Positions 16,419-24,290 of a stretch of 34,204 nt of DNA are shown here, piece after piece (within the stretch, counting starts at the first letter, position 1; each line of letters starts with the position of its first letter). The notes under the pieces are model-generated. The model was not told the DNA's origin and did no database searches. It saw only the letters and a program-made list of their open reading frames with translations. A program made the position numbers and the translations under genes. Source of the stretch: Bacteroidales bacterium (GTDB lineage: Bacteria > Bacteroidota > Bacteroidia > Bacteroidales > UBA932); contig JAFUVU010000026.1 in assembly GCA_017477465.1 (NCBI GenBank), positions 1 to 34,204 of the forward strand, given 5' to 3'.

Positions 16419-17618
16419 ATGAAAAATCATCTGATCTGCGCTGCATTTGCAGTCCTCCTGCCCTTGGCCGCCTTTTCACAGGCACGTCCCGCTCCTGTAA
16501 AACCTTCAGACTATCAGTTCACTACTGTAAAGGAGAATCCAATCACTTCCATCAAGAACCAGAACCGCAGCGGCACCTGCTGGTGCTTCAGCACTCTTTC
16601 GTTCCTGGAGTCGGAAGCAATTAAGAACAAAGGCATCAAGGACCCTGCCCTGTATCCGGACTTTTCGGAAATGTACGTAGTTCGCAAAGCATATTCCGAC
16701 CGCGCCCGCAAATTCGTCCGCCTGGATGGCCAGCTGGGCTTCTCCGCAGGCTCGGATTTCGGCGATGTGATTGACGTGGCAAAGGCATACGGCCTCATCG
16801 ACCAGAACTCCTACAGCGGCCTCCAATACGGCTACGACCTCCCCGTCCAGGGCGAGCTTGACGCAGTCCTCAGAGGCTATGTGGACGCAGTCGTCAAAAA
16901 CCCCAACCGCAAACTCACCAACGTCTGGCCCAAAGGCTTTGAGGGCATTCTGGACGCCTACATGGGCGAAATCCCCGAAACCTTCACCGTTAACGGCGCT
17001 TCCTACACCCCGGAAAGCTACCGCGACTCCTTCGGCCTGAAACTGGACGACTACATCGGCATCACTTCCTACACTCACCATCCTTTCTACACTTCCTTCC
17101 CTATGGAGGTTCAGGACAACTGGCGTTGGACTCCTTCCTGGAACGTGCCTCTGGACGAATTCGTAGCAATCATCGATTACGCAATCAACCAGGGCTATAC
17201 AGTTGCTTGGGGCGGCGACGTGTCCGAAGTCGGCTTCACCCGCAACGGCATTGCCGTCCTAATCGACACTCAGGCCAAACCCACTACAGGCTCGGACCAG
17301 GAGCGCTGGGTGGGCAAAGCGGAGGACAAGCCCGCAGAAAAGGCAGCAATCAAGGAAATCGACGTTACTCAGGAAATCCGTCAGCAGATGTACGACGAAA
17401 AAACCTCCACTGACGACCATGGCATGCATCTTTACGGCATCGCCAAGGACCAGAACGGCAACAAGTTCTATCTCATCAAGAACTCCTGGGGCGAAACCGG
17501 TGAATACAAAGGCATCTGGTACATGTCCGAGAACTTCCTCAAAGGCAAGACCCTCAACATCATGGTGAACAAGAATGCCGTTCCCAAGGATATCCTCAAA
17601 AAACTTGGGCTCAAGTAA
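16419..17618 (+). CDS. Secreted C1-family cysteine peptidase
   Basis: 399-aa papain-like (C1, aminopeptidase C/bleomycin-hydrolase-like) peptidase. A signal peptide (MKNHLICAAFAVLLPLAAFS) sends it to the periplasm. Catalytic residues are visible: Cys54 in SGTCWCFST with the preceding oxyanion Gln in IKNQNRS, His334 in DDHGMHLYG, and Asn355 in LIKNSWG. The length fits the bacterial C1B-like group. The ATG at 16419 is chosen because it starts the signal peptide and follows the promoter at 16363-16394; the open frame extends further upstream. pssA starts 3 nt after its stop. Probable role: processing of exported or imported peptides. Confidence 0.92.
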   Translation: MKNHLICAAFAVLLPLAAFSQARPAPVKPSDYQFTTVKENPITSIKNQNRSGTCWCFSTLSFLESEAIKNKGIKDPALYPDFSEMYVVRKAYSDRARKFVRLDGQLGFSAGSDFGDVIDVAKAYGLIDQNSYSGLQYGYDLPVQGELDAVLRGYVDAVVKNPNRKLTNVWPKGFEGILDAYMGEIPETFTVNGASYTPESYRDSFGLKLDDYIGITSYTHHPFYTSFPMEVQDNWRWTPSWNVPLDEFVAIIDYAINQGYTVAWGGDVSEVGFTRNGIAVLIDTQAKPTTGSDQERWVGKAEDKPAEKAAIKEIDVTQEIRQQMYDEKTSTDDHGMHLYGIAKDQNGNKFYLIKNSWGETGEYKGIWYMSENFLKGKTLNIMVNKNAVPKDILKKLGLK

Positions 17619-17621
17619 AGC

Positions 17622-18341
17622 ATGAGCCTTAAAAAACACATTCCCAACAGCATCACTTCCATGAACCTCCTTGCCGGGGCAGTGGGAGTGGTGCTCACTT
17701 TACAGGGCAGGCTTGATATAGCCTTTCCCCTGATGCTGGCCGCCGCCGTCTTCGATTTTTGCGACGGACTCGCCGCCAGGCTCTTGGGAGCATACTCCCC
17801 CATCGGCAAAGAACTTGATTCTCTGGCCGATATGGTCAGCTTCGGCCTTCTTCCCTCCGTTATGCTGGTTGAAACCATGCAAATCCACGGACGCACCGAC
17901 TGGGTCTCATTCATACCGCTTTTTCTGGCCGTCATGAGCGGCTTGCGTCTTGCGAAATTCAACGTGGACGAGCGCCAAAGCACCGATTTCATAGGTGTAG
18001 CAACGCCTACATCGGCCATGATTTGCGGTTCCCTGACATACTTCATCGCAGCCGAGCCGGGCACCTTCCTGGAACAGTGGGCGGGCAGCGCCTGGTTCCT
18101 CCCCGTCATCGCAATCGTCCTGGGGCTGCTCCTGGTGAGCGAGATTCCGATGTTCGGGATGAAGGTTGCCAAAGGGCATAAATTACTGGACGGCAAGCGG
18201 ATAACCTTCCTTGTACTGTCCGCCATTTCACTGGTTGCAGTCATCGCCTTCCGCATGAACTGGAGCCTTGCCGTACTTGCCGTATTCTTAATCTATCTGC
18301 TCGAAAACTTCCTTCTCTTTGCCTTCTCAAAACGTTCATAA
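17622..18341 (+). CDS. pssA: CDP-diacylglycerol-serine O-phosphatidyltransferase
   Basis: 239-aa integral membrane enzyme that makes phosphatidylserine, precursor of phosphatidylethanolamine. The CDP-alcohol phosphatidyltransferase signature is complete: Asp45, Asp48-Gly49, Ala52-Arg53, Gly62, Asp66, Asp70. The N-terminus IPNSITSMNLLAGAVG and LADMVSFGLLPS are typical of PssA rather than PgsA. Several hydrophobic helices follow. It begins 3 nt after the C1 peptidase stop, and its last 23 nt overlap the lysozyme gene, so the three are likely one transcript. Confidence 0.93.
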   Translation: MSLKKHIPNSITSMNLLAGAVGVVLTLQGRLDIAFPLMLAAAVFDFCDGLAARLLGAYSPIGKELDSLADMVSFGLLPSVMLVETMQIHGRTDWVSFIPLFLAVMSGLRLAKFNVDERQSTDFIGVATPTSAMICGSLTYFIAAEPGTFLEQWAGSAWFLPVIAIVLGLLLVSEIPMFGMKVAKGHKLLDGKRITFLVLSAISLVAVIAFRMNWSLAVLAVFLIYLLENFLLFAFSKRS

Positions 18342-19155
18342 ACCGGCCAAACCGCGAAAAAGGCCGGCCGTCACTGTAAAGAAAACGGCTGTCAAAAAGC
18401 GGAAGAAGTCTGCGAAAAAGGTCAAGCTAAGCCCCTGGTGGATCGTGGGGCTTGTCTGTTTATTGGCCCTTTCCGTGATAGTGCCGCATTGGCTGTATAA
18501 CGCCAACCCGGACACCGGAGCTCCCGTCCCGGAAGGCTATCGGCATTTTATGCTTGACCTGTCCCACCACAACCCGCGCGAAGTTGCCTGGGATTCCCTG
18601 AAGGTAGTAATAGATTCGCACGGCAACACCTCCAAAGACCTGAGTGGCGCCAAGGCCATCTTACCCCTCAGTCATGTAGTAATGAAAGCAACTGAGGGTG
18701 AATCGCTTAAGGACAAGCATTTTGAGAATTGGTGGCAGGAGGCAGGCGAAGCCGGCCTGTCGAGGGGCGCCTACCATTTTTTCCGTTCATCCAAGGACGC
18801 CGGGCTGCAGGCTCAGCAGTACATAGAACGTGTCACCCTGACACACAAGGACTTGCCGCCGATCCTGGACATCGAAACCGTCCACAACGGATGCACAAGG
18901 GAGCAGCTCTGCTCCAAGGCCTTGGTGTGGCTGCGGATGGTGGAGGAGCATTACGGACGCACTCCGATAGTCTATACTTCCGACTCCTTTGTCAAAGACT
19001 GGCTCAATAAATCCATAACGGACTATTATCCCCTTTGGATAGCCCGATACAACAAGCAAGAGCCACGGACGCAGCAGTGGCTCTATTGGCAGTTCACGGA
19101 CGAGGCCGTAGTTTACGGAATCAAAGGTAAGGTGGACCTTTCGGTCCTTCGTTAG
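18319..19155 (+). CDS. Membrane-anchored GH25 lysozyme
   Basis: 278-aa muramidase. A very basic cytosolic N-terminus (about 1-37, Lys/Arg-rich) is followed by one transmembrane segment (about 40-57) and a glycoside hydrolase family 25 domain. Family landmarks: LDLSHHN with Asp80, VVMKATEG, GAYHFF, ILDIE with the catalytic acids Asp184 and Glu186, and YWQFTD near the end. It would cut the MurNAc-GlcNAc bond of peptidoglycan from the outer face of the inner membrane. It overlaps pssA by 23 nt and the convergent hslR gene by 4 nt. Confidence 0.92.
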   Translation: MPSQNVHKPAKPRKRPAVTVKKTAVKKRKKSAKKVKLSPWWIVGLVCLLALSVIVPHWLYNANPDTGAPVPEGYRHFMLDLSHHNPREVAWDSLKVVIDSHGNTSKDLSGAKAILPLSHVVMKATEGESLKDKHFENWWQEAGEAGLSRGAYHFFRSSKDAGLQAQQYIERVTLTHKDLPPILDIETVHNGCTREQLCSKALVWLRMVEEHYGRTPIVYTSDSFVKDWLNKSITDYYPLWIARYNKQEPRTQQWLYWQFTDEAVVYGIKGKVDLSVLR

Positions 19156-19589
19156 AAGTCGTCTTCAGTGAGGCCGAAACGCGCGGCCACATCATCGGGG
19201 ATATCGTTGAAATCGATGGCATCCCAAATCTGCTCTATCTCCCGCCTGTCCTTCTTGGTGGGACGTCCTGCACCGCGGTCCCTTGTCAAGAAGAAAGTCT
19301 CCACGGGAGCGCGCAGCTTGTCAAGTTCCTCCTGAGGCGTGAGGTTCTGCGCAAATTCGGGAACAAGTTTGGCGCCCACACGCTGCTCAATGGGCTGGAG
19401 CACCTTGTAAACAAACGTCACCGAGCCTTTTCGAACATGGAGCACATCGCCGGTCTGCACTGCCTTGGAAGGCTTTGCATTAACCTGGCCGATTTTGACC
19501 TTGCCGCCCTTGCACGCCTCAGCTGCTTCGCCACGGGTTTTAAAGGCCCTGATAGCCCACAGGTATTTGTCTATACGTACTTCTGCCAT
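19152..19589 (-). CDS. hslR: S4-domain heat-shock protein 15-like
   Basis: 145-aa small RNA-binding protein. The S4 domain (about 1-60; RIDKYLWAIRAFKTRGEAAEAC, GKVKIGQVNAKPSKAVQTGD) matches Hsp15/HslR, which rescues stalled 50S subunits carrying nascent chains. The C-terminus GRPTKKDRREIEQ is also typical. Its start overlaps the PMI-like gene stop by one base, so the two are probably translated together. Its stop overlaps the convergent lysozyme gene. Confidence 0.92.
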   Translation of the reverse strand: MAEVRIDKYLWAIRAFKTRGEAAEACKGGKVKIGQVNAKPSKAVQTGDVLHVRKGSVTFVYKVLQPIEQRVGAKLVPEFAQNLTPQEELDKLRAPVETFFLTRDRGAGRPTKKDRREIEQIWDAIDFNDIPDDVAARFGLTEDDF

Positions 19590-20536
19590 TATTCTTCCAC
19601 CGGTGCGGATATGATGTCGTTATCTTCCCTTGGATCCATCCTTACCTCGTGCAAAATGCTGTCCTTTTCTTCCGGGATAAGGAAAAAGTCGTTCACCTCT
19701 GCAGGGACAAGGATGACATCGCCTTTTTTGAGCCGATAGTTTTTCCCGTCGGCCTGCAAAGTGGCCGCGCCTGAGATGCAAATGTAAAGCAGGAAGGTGT
19801 CGTCGATATCCCTATGGCTTTTCAAAGGCTCCTGAAGGCGGATTTGGTTGACGGTGAACTGATCTGTCGAAGCCAGAAGGCCCTCCGTGCGGGCCCTGGG
19901 CCTTTCCCCGCCAGTGAGGCGGATAAGGTCGAAGGCCTCTTCGAGGTGGAGTTCGCGCTCCTCAGAGCCCCAGTCGTGCAGGCGGAACCACAGCTCCGAA
20001 CATTCGGCCACTTCCAGAAGGCTTACATCCTGCGCGGCATGTACAAGGCCGGGGGTTATCAGATAGCTCTCCCCTACTTTTGGCTTTACGCTGTAAAGGA
20101 GCTCTTCCACTTCTGAGGCCATGCAGGCTCTGTAGAACTGCTCTGCGCTGACGTCCTTTTTGAAGCCGAGGTACAGCCTTGCCTTAGGGCCGGCCTCCTC
20201 CACCGTCCAAAGGGCGGTTTTGCCGAATGAGTCGTAGCGCTGTTCGGCGGTTTCATCGTCGGGGTTTATGTGAAGGGAATTGCGTCCTTTGACATTGAGG
20301 CGTTTAACCAGCACCGGAAACTGCGTGCCATACCACTCGAAGGCAGTATCTCCAACCACTCTTTCCAGGTAGGTTTGCATTATGTCGCTAAGGGTGTTGC
20401 CCTTCAGATAGCCCTCGCAGGCCATTGAATCCACGAAGCCAAGATCGGCCAGTTTGTATTCTGCAGTGCCCCAGGGAAACTGCTGCACATCCGTGAGGAA
20501 GCGCATCGGGGTCAGTTTTTTGTTCTCACTTTCCAT
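19589..20536 (-). CDS. Type I phosphomannose isomerase-like protein, altered metal site
   Basis: 315-aa member of the class I mannose-6-phosphate isomerase cupin family. Preserved: FLTDVQQFPWGT at the start, FGKTALW, PGLVHAA, FRLHDWG and a C-terminal cupin half. The zinc ligands are mostly lost: the usual Q-x-H of 'LSVQVHPDD' is His89-x-Asn91 (LHINPDD), and the Glu of 'GKTEMW' is Ala108; only His166 remains. Ordinary mannose-6-phosphate isomerisation is therefore doubtful; it may bind a sugar as regulator or use another chemistry. The ATG at 20536 is chosen because the -7 element TACTTTTG (20551-20544) lies just upstream; an in-frame TTG at 20608 lies upstream of this promoter. hslR follows with a one-base overlap. 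Confidence 0.85.
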   Translation of the reverse strand: MESENKKLTPMRFLTDVQQFPWGTAEYKLADLGFVDSMACEGYLKGNTLSDIMQTYLERVVGDTAFEWYGTQFPVLVKRLNVKGRNSLHINPDDETAEQRYDSFGKTALWTVEEAGPKARLYLGFKKDVSAEQFYRACMASEVEELLYSVKPKVGESYLITPGLVHAAQDVSLLEVAECSELWFRLHDWGSEERELHLEEAFDLIRLTGGERPRARTEGLLASTDQFTVNQIRLQEPLKSHRDIDDTFLLYICISGAATLQADGKNYRLKKGDVILVPAEVNDFFLIPEEKDSILHEVRMDPREDNDIISAPVEE

Positions 20537-20543
20537 ACGGCTG

Positions 20544-20551
20544 CAAAAGTA
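20544..20551 (-). promoter_or_regulatory. -7 element of the PMI-like/hslR operon
   Basis: TACTTTTG on the minus strand fits TAnnTTTG; the -33 element is not clear. The predicted transcript start (about 20538) is only about 2 nt from the ATG at 20536, so the mRNA would be nearly leaderless. Confidence 0.55.
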
Positions 20552-20559
20552 CATAAAAA

Positions 20560-20591
20560 TTCGCAGATGCGCGCGTTTTTTTGTAGCTTTG
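20560..20591 (+). promoter_or_regulatory. Promoter of the amgK-rapZ/murU operon
   Basis: TTCG (20560-20563), 20-nt spacer, TAGCTTTG (20584-20591). Predicted start near 20597, giving a 5-nt leader to the ATG at 20602 or a 17-nt leader to the ATG at 20614. Confidence 0.6.
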
Positions 20592-20601
20592 CATAATGTA
20601 A

Positions 20602-22044
20602 ATGCCAAGCATAATGCAGGAAAACTTGCTCAAAACCCTTTTCGAATCCTACACAGGCCTGATTCCGGAAGATATCGCAGAGCTGCCCTCTTCCGGCAGC
20701 AACAGGCGCTACTTCCGCATAAAAAGCGGGAGCGTCCAACTCATCGGCGTAATAGGGACCAGCCTGCGGGAAAACAAAGTGTTTATCGGCCTGGACCGTC
20801 ATTTCATGGAAAAAGGCATTCCCGTGCCAAAGGTTCTTGCCGTCAGTGAAGACTGCCGGGCGTACCTGCAGGAAGACCTTGGCGAGAAAACCCTCTTCGA
20901 CATGCTTGCCCCTGGGCGCGAAAAAGGCGAATACAGCCCCGATGAAAAAGCCATGCTCCGCCAGGCGATTGCAGAGCTTCCGCGCCTTCAATTCCTTGGA
21001 GCCGAAGGACTTGACTGGGAAAAGGACTGCCTCTACCCTTCCATGGACGGCAGGATGATAGACTTCGACCTCAACTACTTCAAGTATTGCTTCCTTAAGG
21101 CCAGCGGCCTCGAGTTTGACGAGGTTGCCCTGCAGGAAGACTTCGAGCGTCTGAAGTCGTCGCTGCTGAAGATCGAAAGCAAAGCATTCATGCACAGGGA
21201 TTTCCAGGCGCGGAATATTATGATGCACGGCGGTCGGCCCTGGATAATCGATTTCCAAGGCGGCAGAAGAGGGCCGATTTACTACGACGTCGCATCCTTT
21301 GTCTATCAGGCGCGCTCCCGCTTCCCCGAGAGCCTGAAGCAGGAACTCCTCAAAACTTACCTCGGGGCTTTGCAAAGCTATCGGCCCATTGAGGAGAAGC
21401 AGTTTATGGAAGAGCTGCGCCTGTTCGTTCTGTTCCGCACTTTGCAGGTGCTAGGAGCCTACGGATTCCGGGGATACTTCGAGAAAAAGCCTCATTTCAT
21501 CGCCAGCGTCCCGTACGCAATGGAAAATCTGCGCACGCTGCTGGAGACGCCTTTCAGCGAGTATCCCTATCTGAACGGCATCCTGGGTGCGCTTAGCCGG
21601 CTTCCGCAGTTCAATCGGCAGGAATCTCCCAAGGAAGAAGGGCTGCTGGTGCATATCTACAGCTTCTCCTACAAAAAAGGCATTCCGGAGGACAGTTCCC
21701 CCAACGGCGGCGGCTATGTATTTGACTGCCGGAGCATCCATAATCCAGGCCGATACCCTTGCTACCGCCAGCTCAGCGGAATGGACGAAGAGGTAATCCG
21801 CTTCCTTGAAGAAAACGGGGAAGCCGCCGTCTTCCTGGAAAGCGTGTTCAAACTTGCCGATGCACACGTAAAGCGCTATCTGGAAAGGAATTTCACTCAT
21901 TTGCAGATATGTTTCGGCTGCACCGGAGGGCGTCACCGTTCCGTTTACTGCGCAGAGCAGCTGGCCGCCCATCTGGCCAAGAATTTCAATGTCAAAGTGC
22001 TCCTGACACACAGGGAGATGAAAGTGGAAAAAACACTCCGATGA
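20602..22044 (+). CDS. AmgK-like sugar 1-kinase fused to RapZ C-terminal domain
   Basis: 480-aa two-domain protein. Residues 1-335 are an aminoglycoside-phosphotransferase-fold kinase of the AmgK (MurNAc/GlcNAc anomeric kinase) group: SSGSNRRYFRI (30-40), the catalytic loop MHRDFQARN (His198, Asp200, Asn205) and the metal-binding IDFQ (Asp218). Residues 347-475 match the RapZ C-terminal domain, which senses glucosamine-6-phosphate in E. coli: VHIYSFSYKKGIP, YVFDCRSIHNPG, the ligand-binding GCTGGRHRSV (439-448) and AEQLAAHL. The RapZ N-terminal P-loop domain is absent. The stop overlaps the murU ATG (ATGA), making the AmgK-MurU pair of cell-wall recycling. The fused sensor suggests feedback by amino-sugar level (inference). 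An alternative start is the ATG at 20614. Confidence 0.92.
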   Translation: MPSIMQENLLKTLFESYTGLIPEDIAELPSSGSNRRYFRIKSGSVQLIGVIGTSLRENKVFIGLDRHFMEKGIPVPKVLAVSEDCRAYLQEDLGEKTLFDMLAPGREKGEYSPDEKAMLRQAIAELPRLQFLGAEGLDWEKDCLYPSMDGRMIDFDLNYFKYCFLKASGLEFDEVALQEDFERLKSSLLKIESKAFMHRDFQARNIMMHGGRPWIIDFQGGRRGPIYYDVASFVYQARSRFPESLKQELLKTYLGALQSYRPIEEKQFMEELRLFVLFRTLQVLGAYGFRGYFEKKPHFIASVPYAMENLRTLLETPFSEYPYLNGILGALSRLPQFNRQESPKEEGLLVHIYSFSYKKGIPEDSSPNGGGYVFDCRSIHNPGRYPCYRQLSGMDEEVIRFLEENGEAAVFLESVFKLADAHVKRYLERNFTHLQICFGCTGGRHRSVYCAEQLAAHLAKNFNVKVLLTHREMKVEKTLR

Positions 22045-22793
22045 AAGCCCTTGTCTTTGCTGCCGGCCTTGGTACAAGGCTCAGGCCCATAACCGACACC
22101 ATCCCGAAGGCACTGGTCCCGGTTTGCGGACAACCTCTTCTGTATCATGTCCTTAACAAACTCAAAAGGGCAGGATACGATGAGGCGGTGGTCAACGTAC
22201 ACCACTTCCCGCAGCTTATCAAAGATTATCTTGCCGGCAGCGAGTTAGGGATGGATATCGCCGTTTCCGATGAATCGGCCTGCCTTCTCGAGACCGGAGG
22301 AGGCGTACTGAACGCCAAGGACTTGATTCTTCCCTGCGCCGGGCCCTTCCTTGTGCACAACGTGGATATTATCTCCAACCTTGACCTTTGCTGGCTCAGG
22401 GAACAGAGCCGCCCCGATGCCCTTGCGACGCTTGTAGTGAGCGAAAGGCCCACAAGACGCAACCTCCTGTTCGACAGCGAGATGAGGCTGGTCGGCTGGA
22501 CAGACAAAGCCACGGGCGAGGTGCGCTCCCCGTATCCGGACCTAAAGTCCGAAAACTGCCGCAGCTACGCTTTTGCAGGCATCCACAACCTCTCACCCCG
22601 CATTTTCGATGCTTTTGGCCGATACGGCTTCAGCGGCCGGTTTCCGATAATGGATTTTTACCTGAAAGCCTGCCGCGAAGAGCCCATATACGGCGCTCTT
22701 GCCGAAGATTTGAAACTGGTGGATGTAGGAAAATTCGACACTCTTGCGGAGGCGGAAAGACAAGCCGCGGAAATACTTTCTAGCGGAGAATAA
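22041..22793 (+). CDS. murU: MurU-like N-acetylmuramate-1-phosphate uridylyltransferase
   Basis: 250-aa sugar-1-phosphate nucleotidyltransferase. The signature FAAGLGTRLRPIT, then IPKALVPVCGQPLLYH, ETGGGVLNAKD, the metal-binding VHNVDII and the C-terminal VDVGKFDTLAEAE are typical of MurU/GCD1-like enzymes. Paired by an ATGA overlap with the AmgK-like kinase, it should turn MurNAc-1-phosphate into UDP-MurNAc, returning recycled wall sugar directly to peptidoglycan synthesis and bypassing the fosfomycin target MurA. Substrate identity rests on this context. Its last 14 nt overlap the convergent DUF721 gene. Confidence 0.88.
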   Translation: MKALVFAAGLGTRLRPITDTIPKALVPVCGQPLLYHVLNKLKRAGYDEAVVNVHHFPQLIKDYLAGSELGMDIAVSDESACLLETGGGVLNAKDLILPCAGPFLVHNVDIISNLDLCWLREQSRPDALATLVVSERPTRRNLLFDSEMRLVGWTDKATGEVRSPYPDLKSENCRSYAFAGIHNLSPRIFDAFGRYGFSGRFPIMDFYLKACREEPIYGALAEDLKLVDVGKFDTLAEAERQAAEILSSGE

Positions 22794-23109
22794 GCTCTGT
22801 AATAAAGCCGACGCTTTTGTTATCGGCAGTGAAAAGGCTGTCTTGGGAAAGGTATGCGTTCATCTTTTCTATCAGGACTGCCCGCTGGAAATACAGTTGA
22901 TTCCTTATCACTGAGGAGCTTAGGGTGATATACAGCTTTCCTCCGCGGAAAAAGCGCTTCAAGGTATAAGGCCCGGCTCCGGAACATGCATCCCAGGCGG
23001 CGAAAATGCGCTGGGTATTGAGCCCGGCGGCCAGTTTCATGGATTTGATGAACTCCTGGACGACTTTGTCCATGCCCACCGCTTCCTTCCTGTGAATCCT
23101 TACCGCCAT
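22780..23109 (-). CDS. DUF721/DciA-like protein
   Basis: 109-aa protein of the DUF721 family, which includes DciA, the helicase-loading factor of many bacteria. Seen: a helical N-terminus (MDKVVQEFIKSMKLAAGLN), then the core AAWDACSGAGPYTLKRFFRGGKLYITLSSSVIRNQLYF, the common pattern of tRNA/DNA-binding DUF721 proteins. I start it at the ATG at 23109, just after the recF stop; a TTG at 23118 overlapping recF is possible. Location after recF, a replication/repair locus, supports the family call. Confidence 0.82.
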   Translation of the reverse strand: MAVRIHRKEAVGMDKVVQEFIKSMKLAAGLNTQRIFAAWDACSGAGPYTLKRFFRGGKLYITLSSSVIRNQLYFQRAVLIEKMNAYLSQDSLFTADNKSVGFITELILR

Positions 23110-23110
23110 T

Positions 23111-24208
23111 TTACTCAACTTTAGTGAATGAACCCGCCACGGCGTTGAAATAGGCCCTGTCGTCGGTAATCCTGTCCACGATGCCGGACAGGCGTTCCTT
23201 GTCCGTATCGGTAATGAAAATCTGGCCGAAATCCTCCCCTGCCACCATGCCGATGAGGTTGGAGATGCGGCCCAGGTCTAGCTTGTCGAACACGTCGTCG
23301 AGAAGCAGCATCGGGGCAAAACCGTAGGAGCGCTTCATTATCTCGTACTGGGCGAATTTGAGGGCTACGAGGAAGGACTTTTGCTGCCCCTGGGAACCGG
23401 CGCGGCGGATTGGATGGCCGTCCATCGAGAAGATGAAATCGTCCCTTTGTATGCCGGCGGTAGTGTATCGGAGCTGGAAATCACGTTCCCTGTGCTCGCG
23501 GAAAAGATCCGTCAGCGAAGCTTTTTCAAGATCCGACTTATAGCTTACGGAGACTTCCTCCTTACCGCCGGAAATAAGCTGGTAATATCTGGCTACCACC
23601 GGATTAAGGTCATGGGAGAACTGCTTCCTGGATTCATGGATAAGCTTTGCCTGGGCTTCCATCCTGCTGTCTATTACTTCCAGAAGAGACGGATCCGGGG
23701 CAAAATCCTTGAGCATTTTGTTTCGCTGGGCAAGAAGCCTTGAATAAGCCTGTGCGGCGGCAAGATACTCCCCGTCCATCTGTGACAGGACAGCGTTGGA
23801 CAGGCGGCGGCGCTCTTCGCCCGAATCACTTACGAGGGCACTGTCGGCAGGAGACACCATTACTAGCGGCAGTGTGCCGATATGCTGCGACATGCGCGGG
23901 CAGGGCTTGTCGTCCCTTGTCAGCTTTTTGCCTTCTTCCGACACTTTTATGCTGAAACGGGATTCGAGGCCGTTTTCCATGGCGTATGTGCCGCCGATGG
24001 TAAAGCCTGCCGTCCCATATCGGAAATTGGTGCTGTCGGGAGCAGGGAAAGCGCTTTTTGTCATTGAAAGATAGTAGATGGCGTCCATCAGATTGGTCTT
24101 TCCTTCCCCGTTGTTTCCGCTTATGCAGTTGACATTGGGGCTGAAGCTGAGTTCCTGAAAAACTATGTTTCTGAAGTCCTGTACTACTATTTTTTTGAGA
24201 GACGGCAT
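23111..24208 (-). CDS. recF: RecF DNA repair ATPase
   Basis: 365-aa SMC-like ABC ATPase that loads RecA at gaps with RecO/RecR. The N-terminus LKKIVVQDFRNI is typical. Walker A is GNNGEGKTN (31-39), the signature region is AGSQGQQKSFLVALK, and Walker B is MLLLDDVFDKLD. The length is normal for RecF. The true start is the ATG at 24208, because the open frame upstream (TTG at 24265) crosses a -7 promoter element. The DUF721 gene follows directly. Confidence 0.95.
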   Translation of the reverse strand: MPSLKKIVVQDFRNIVFQELSFSPNVNCISGNNGEGKTNLMDAIYYLSMTKSAFPAPDSTNFRYGTAGFTIGGTYAMENGLESRFSIKVSEEGKKLTRDDKPCPRMSQHIGTLPLVMVSPADSALVSDSGEERRRLSNAVLSQMDGEYLAAAQAYSRLLAQRNKMLKDFAPDPSLLEVIDSRMEAQAKLIHESRKQFSHDLNPVVARYYQLISGGKEEVSVSYKSDLEKASLTDLFREHRERDFQLRYTTAGIQRDDFIFSMDGHPIRRAGSQGQQKSFLVALKFAQYEIMKRSYGFAPMLLLDDVFDKLDLGRISNLIGMVAGEDFGQIFITDTDKERLSGIVDRITDDRAYFNAVAGSFTKVE

Positions 24209-24224
24209 GATGCAGTTCGTTAGG

Positions 24225-24256
24225 ATTGCAAATATAAGATAATTTTCGTAAATTTG
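24225..24256 (+). promoter_or_regulatory. Promoter of the TPR protein/yebC genes
   Basis: ATTG (24225-24228), 20-nt spacer, TAAATTTG (24249-24256). Predicted start near 24262, about 28 nt before the ATG at 24291. Confidence 0.7.
24229..24236 (-). promoter_or_regulatory. -7 element of recF
   Basis: TATATTTG on the minus strand, predicted start about 24223, 15 nt before the recF ATG. It lies in the spacer of the divergent promoter at 24225-24256. Confidence 0.55.
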
Positions 24257-24290
24257 CAGGCTCAAAAGCTAATTAGAAACAAAAACAAAT

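Noticed and set aside
20512-21375. A 287-codon minus-strand frame over the kinase-RapZ gene and its promoter
   Set aside because: It crosses two promoters and runs opposite a well-conserved gene; no motifs.
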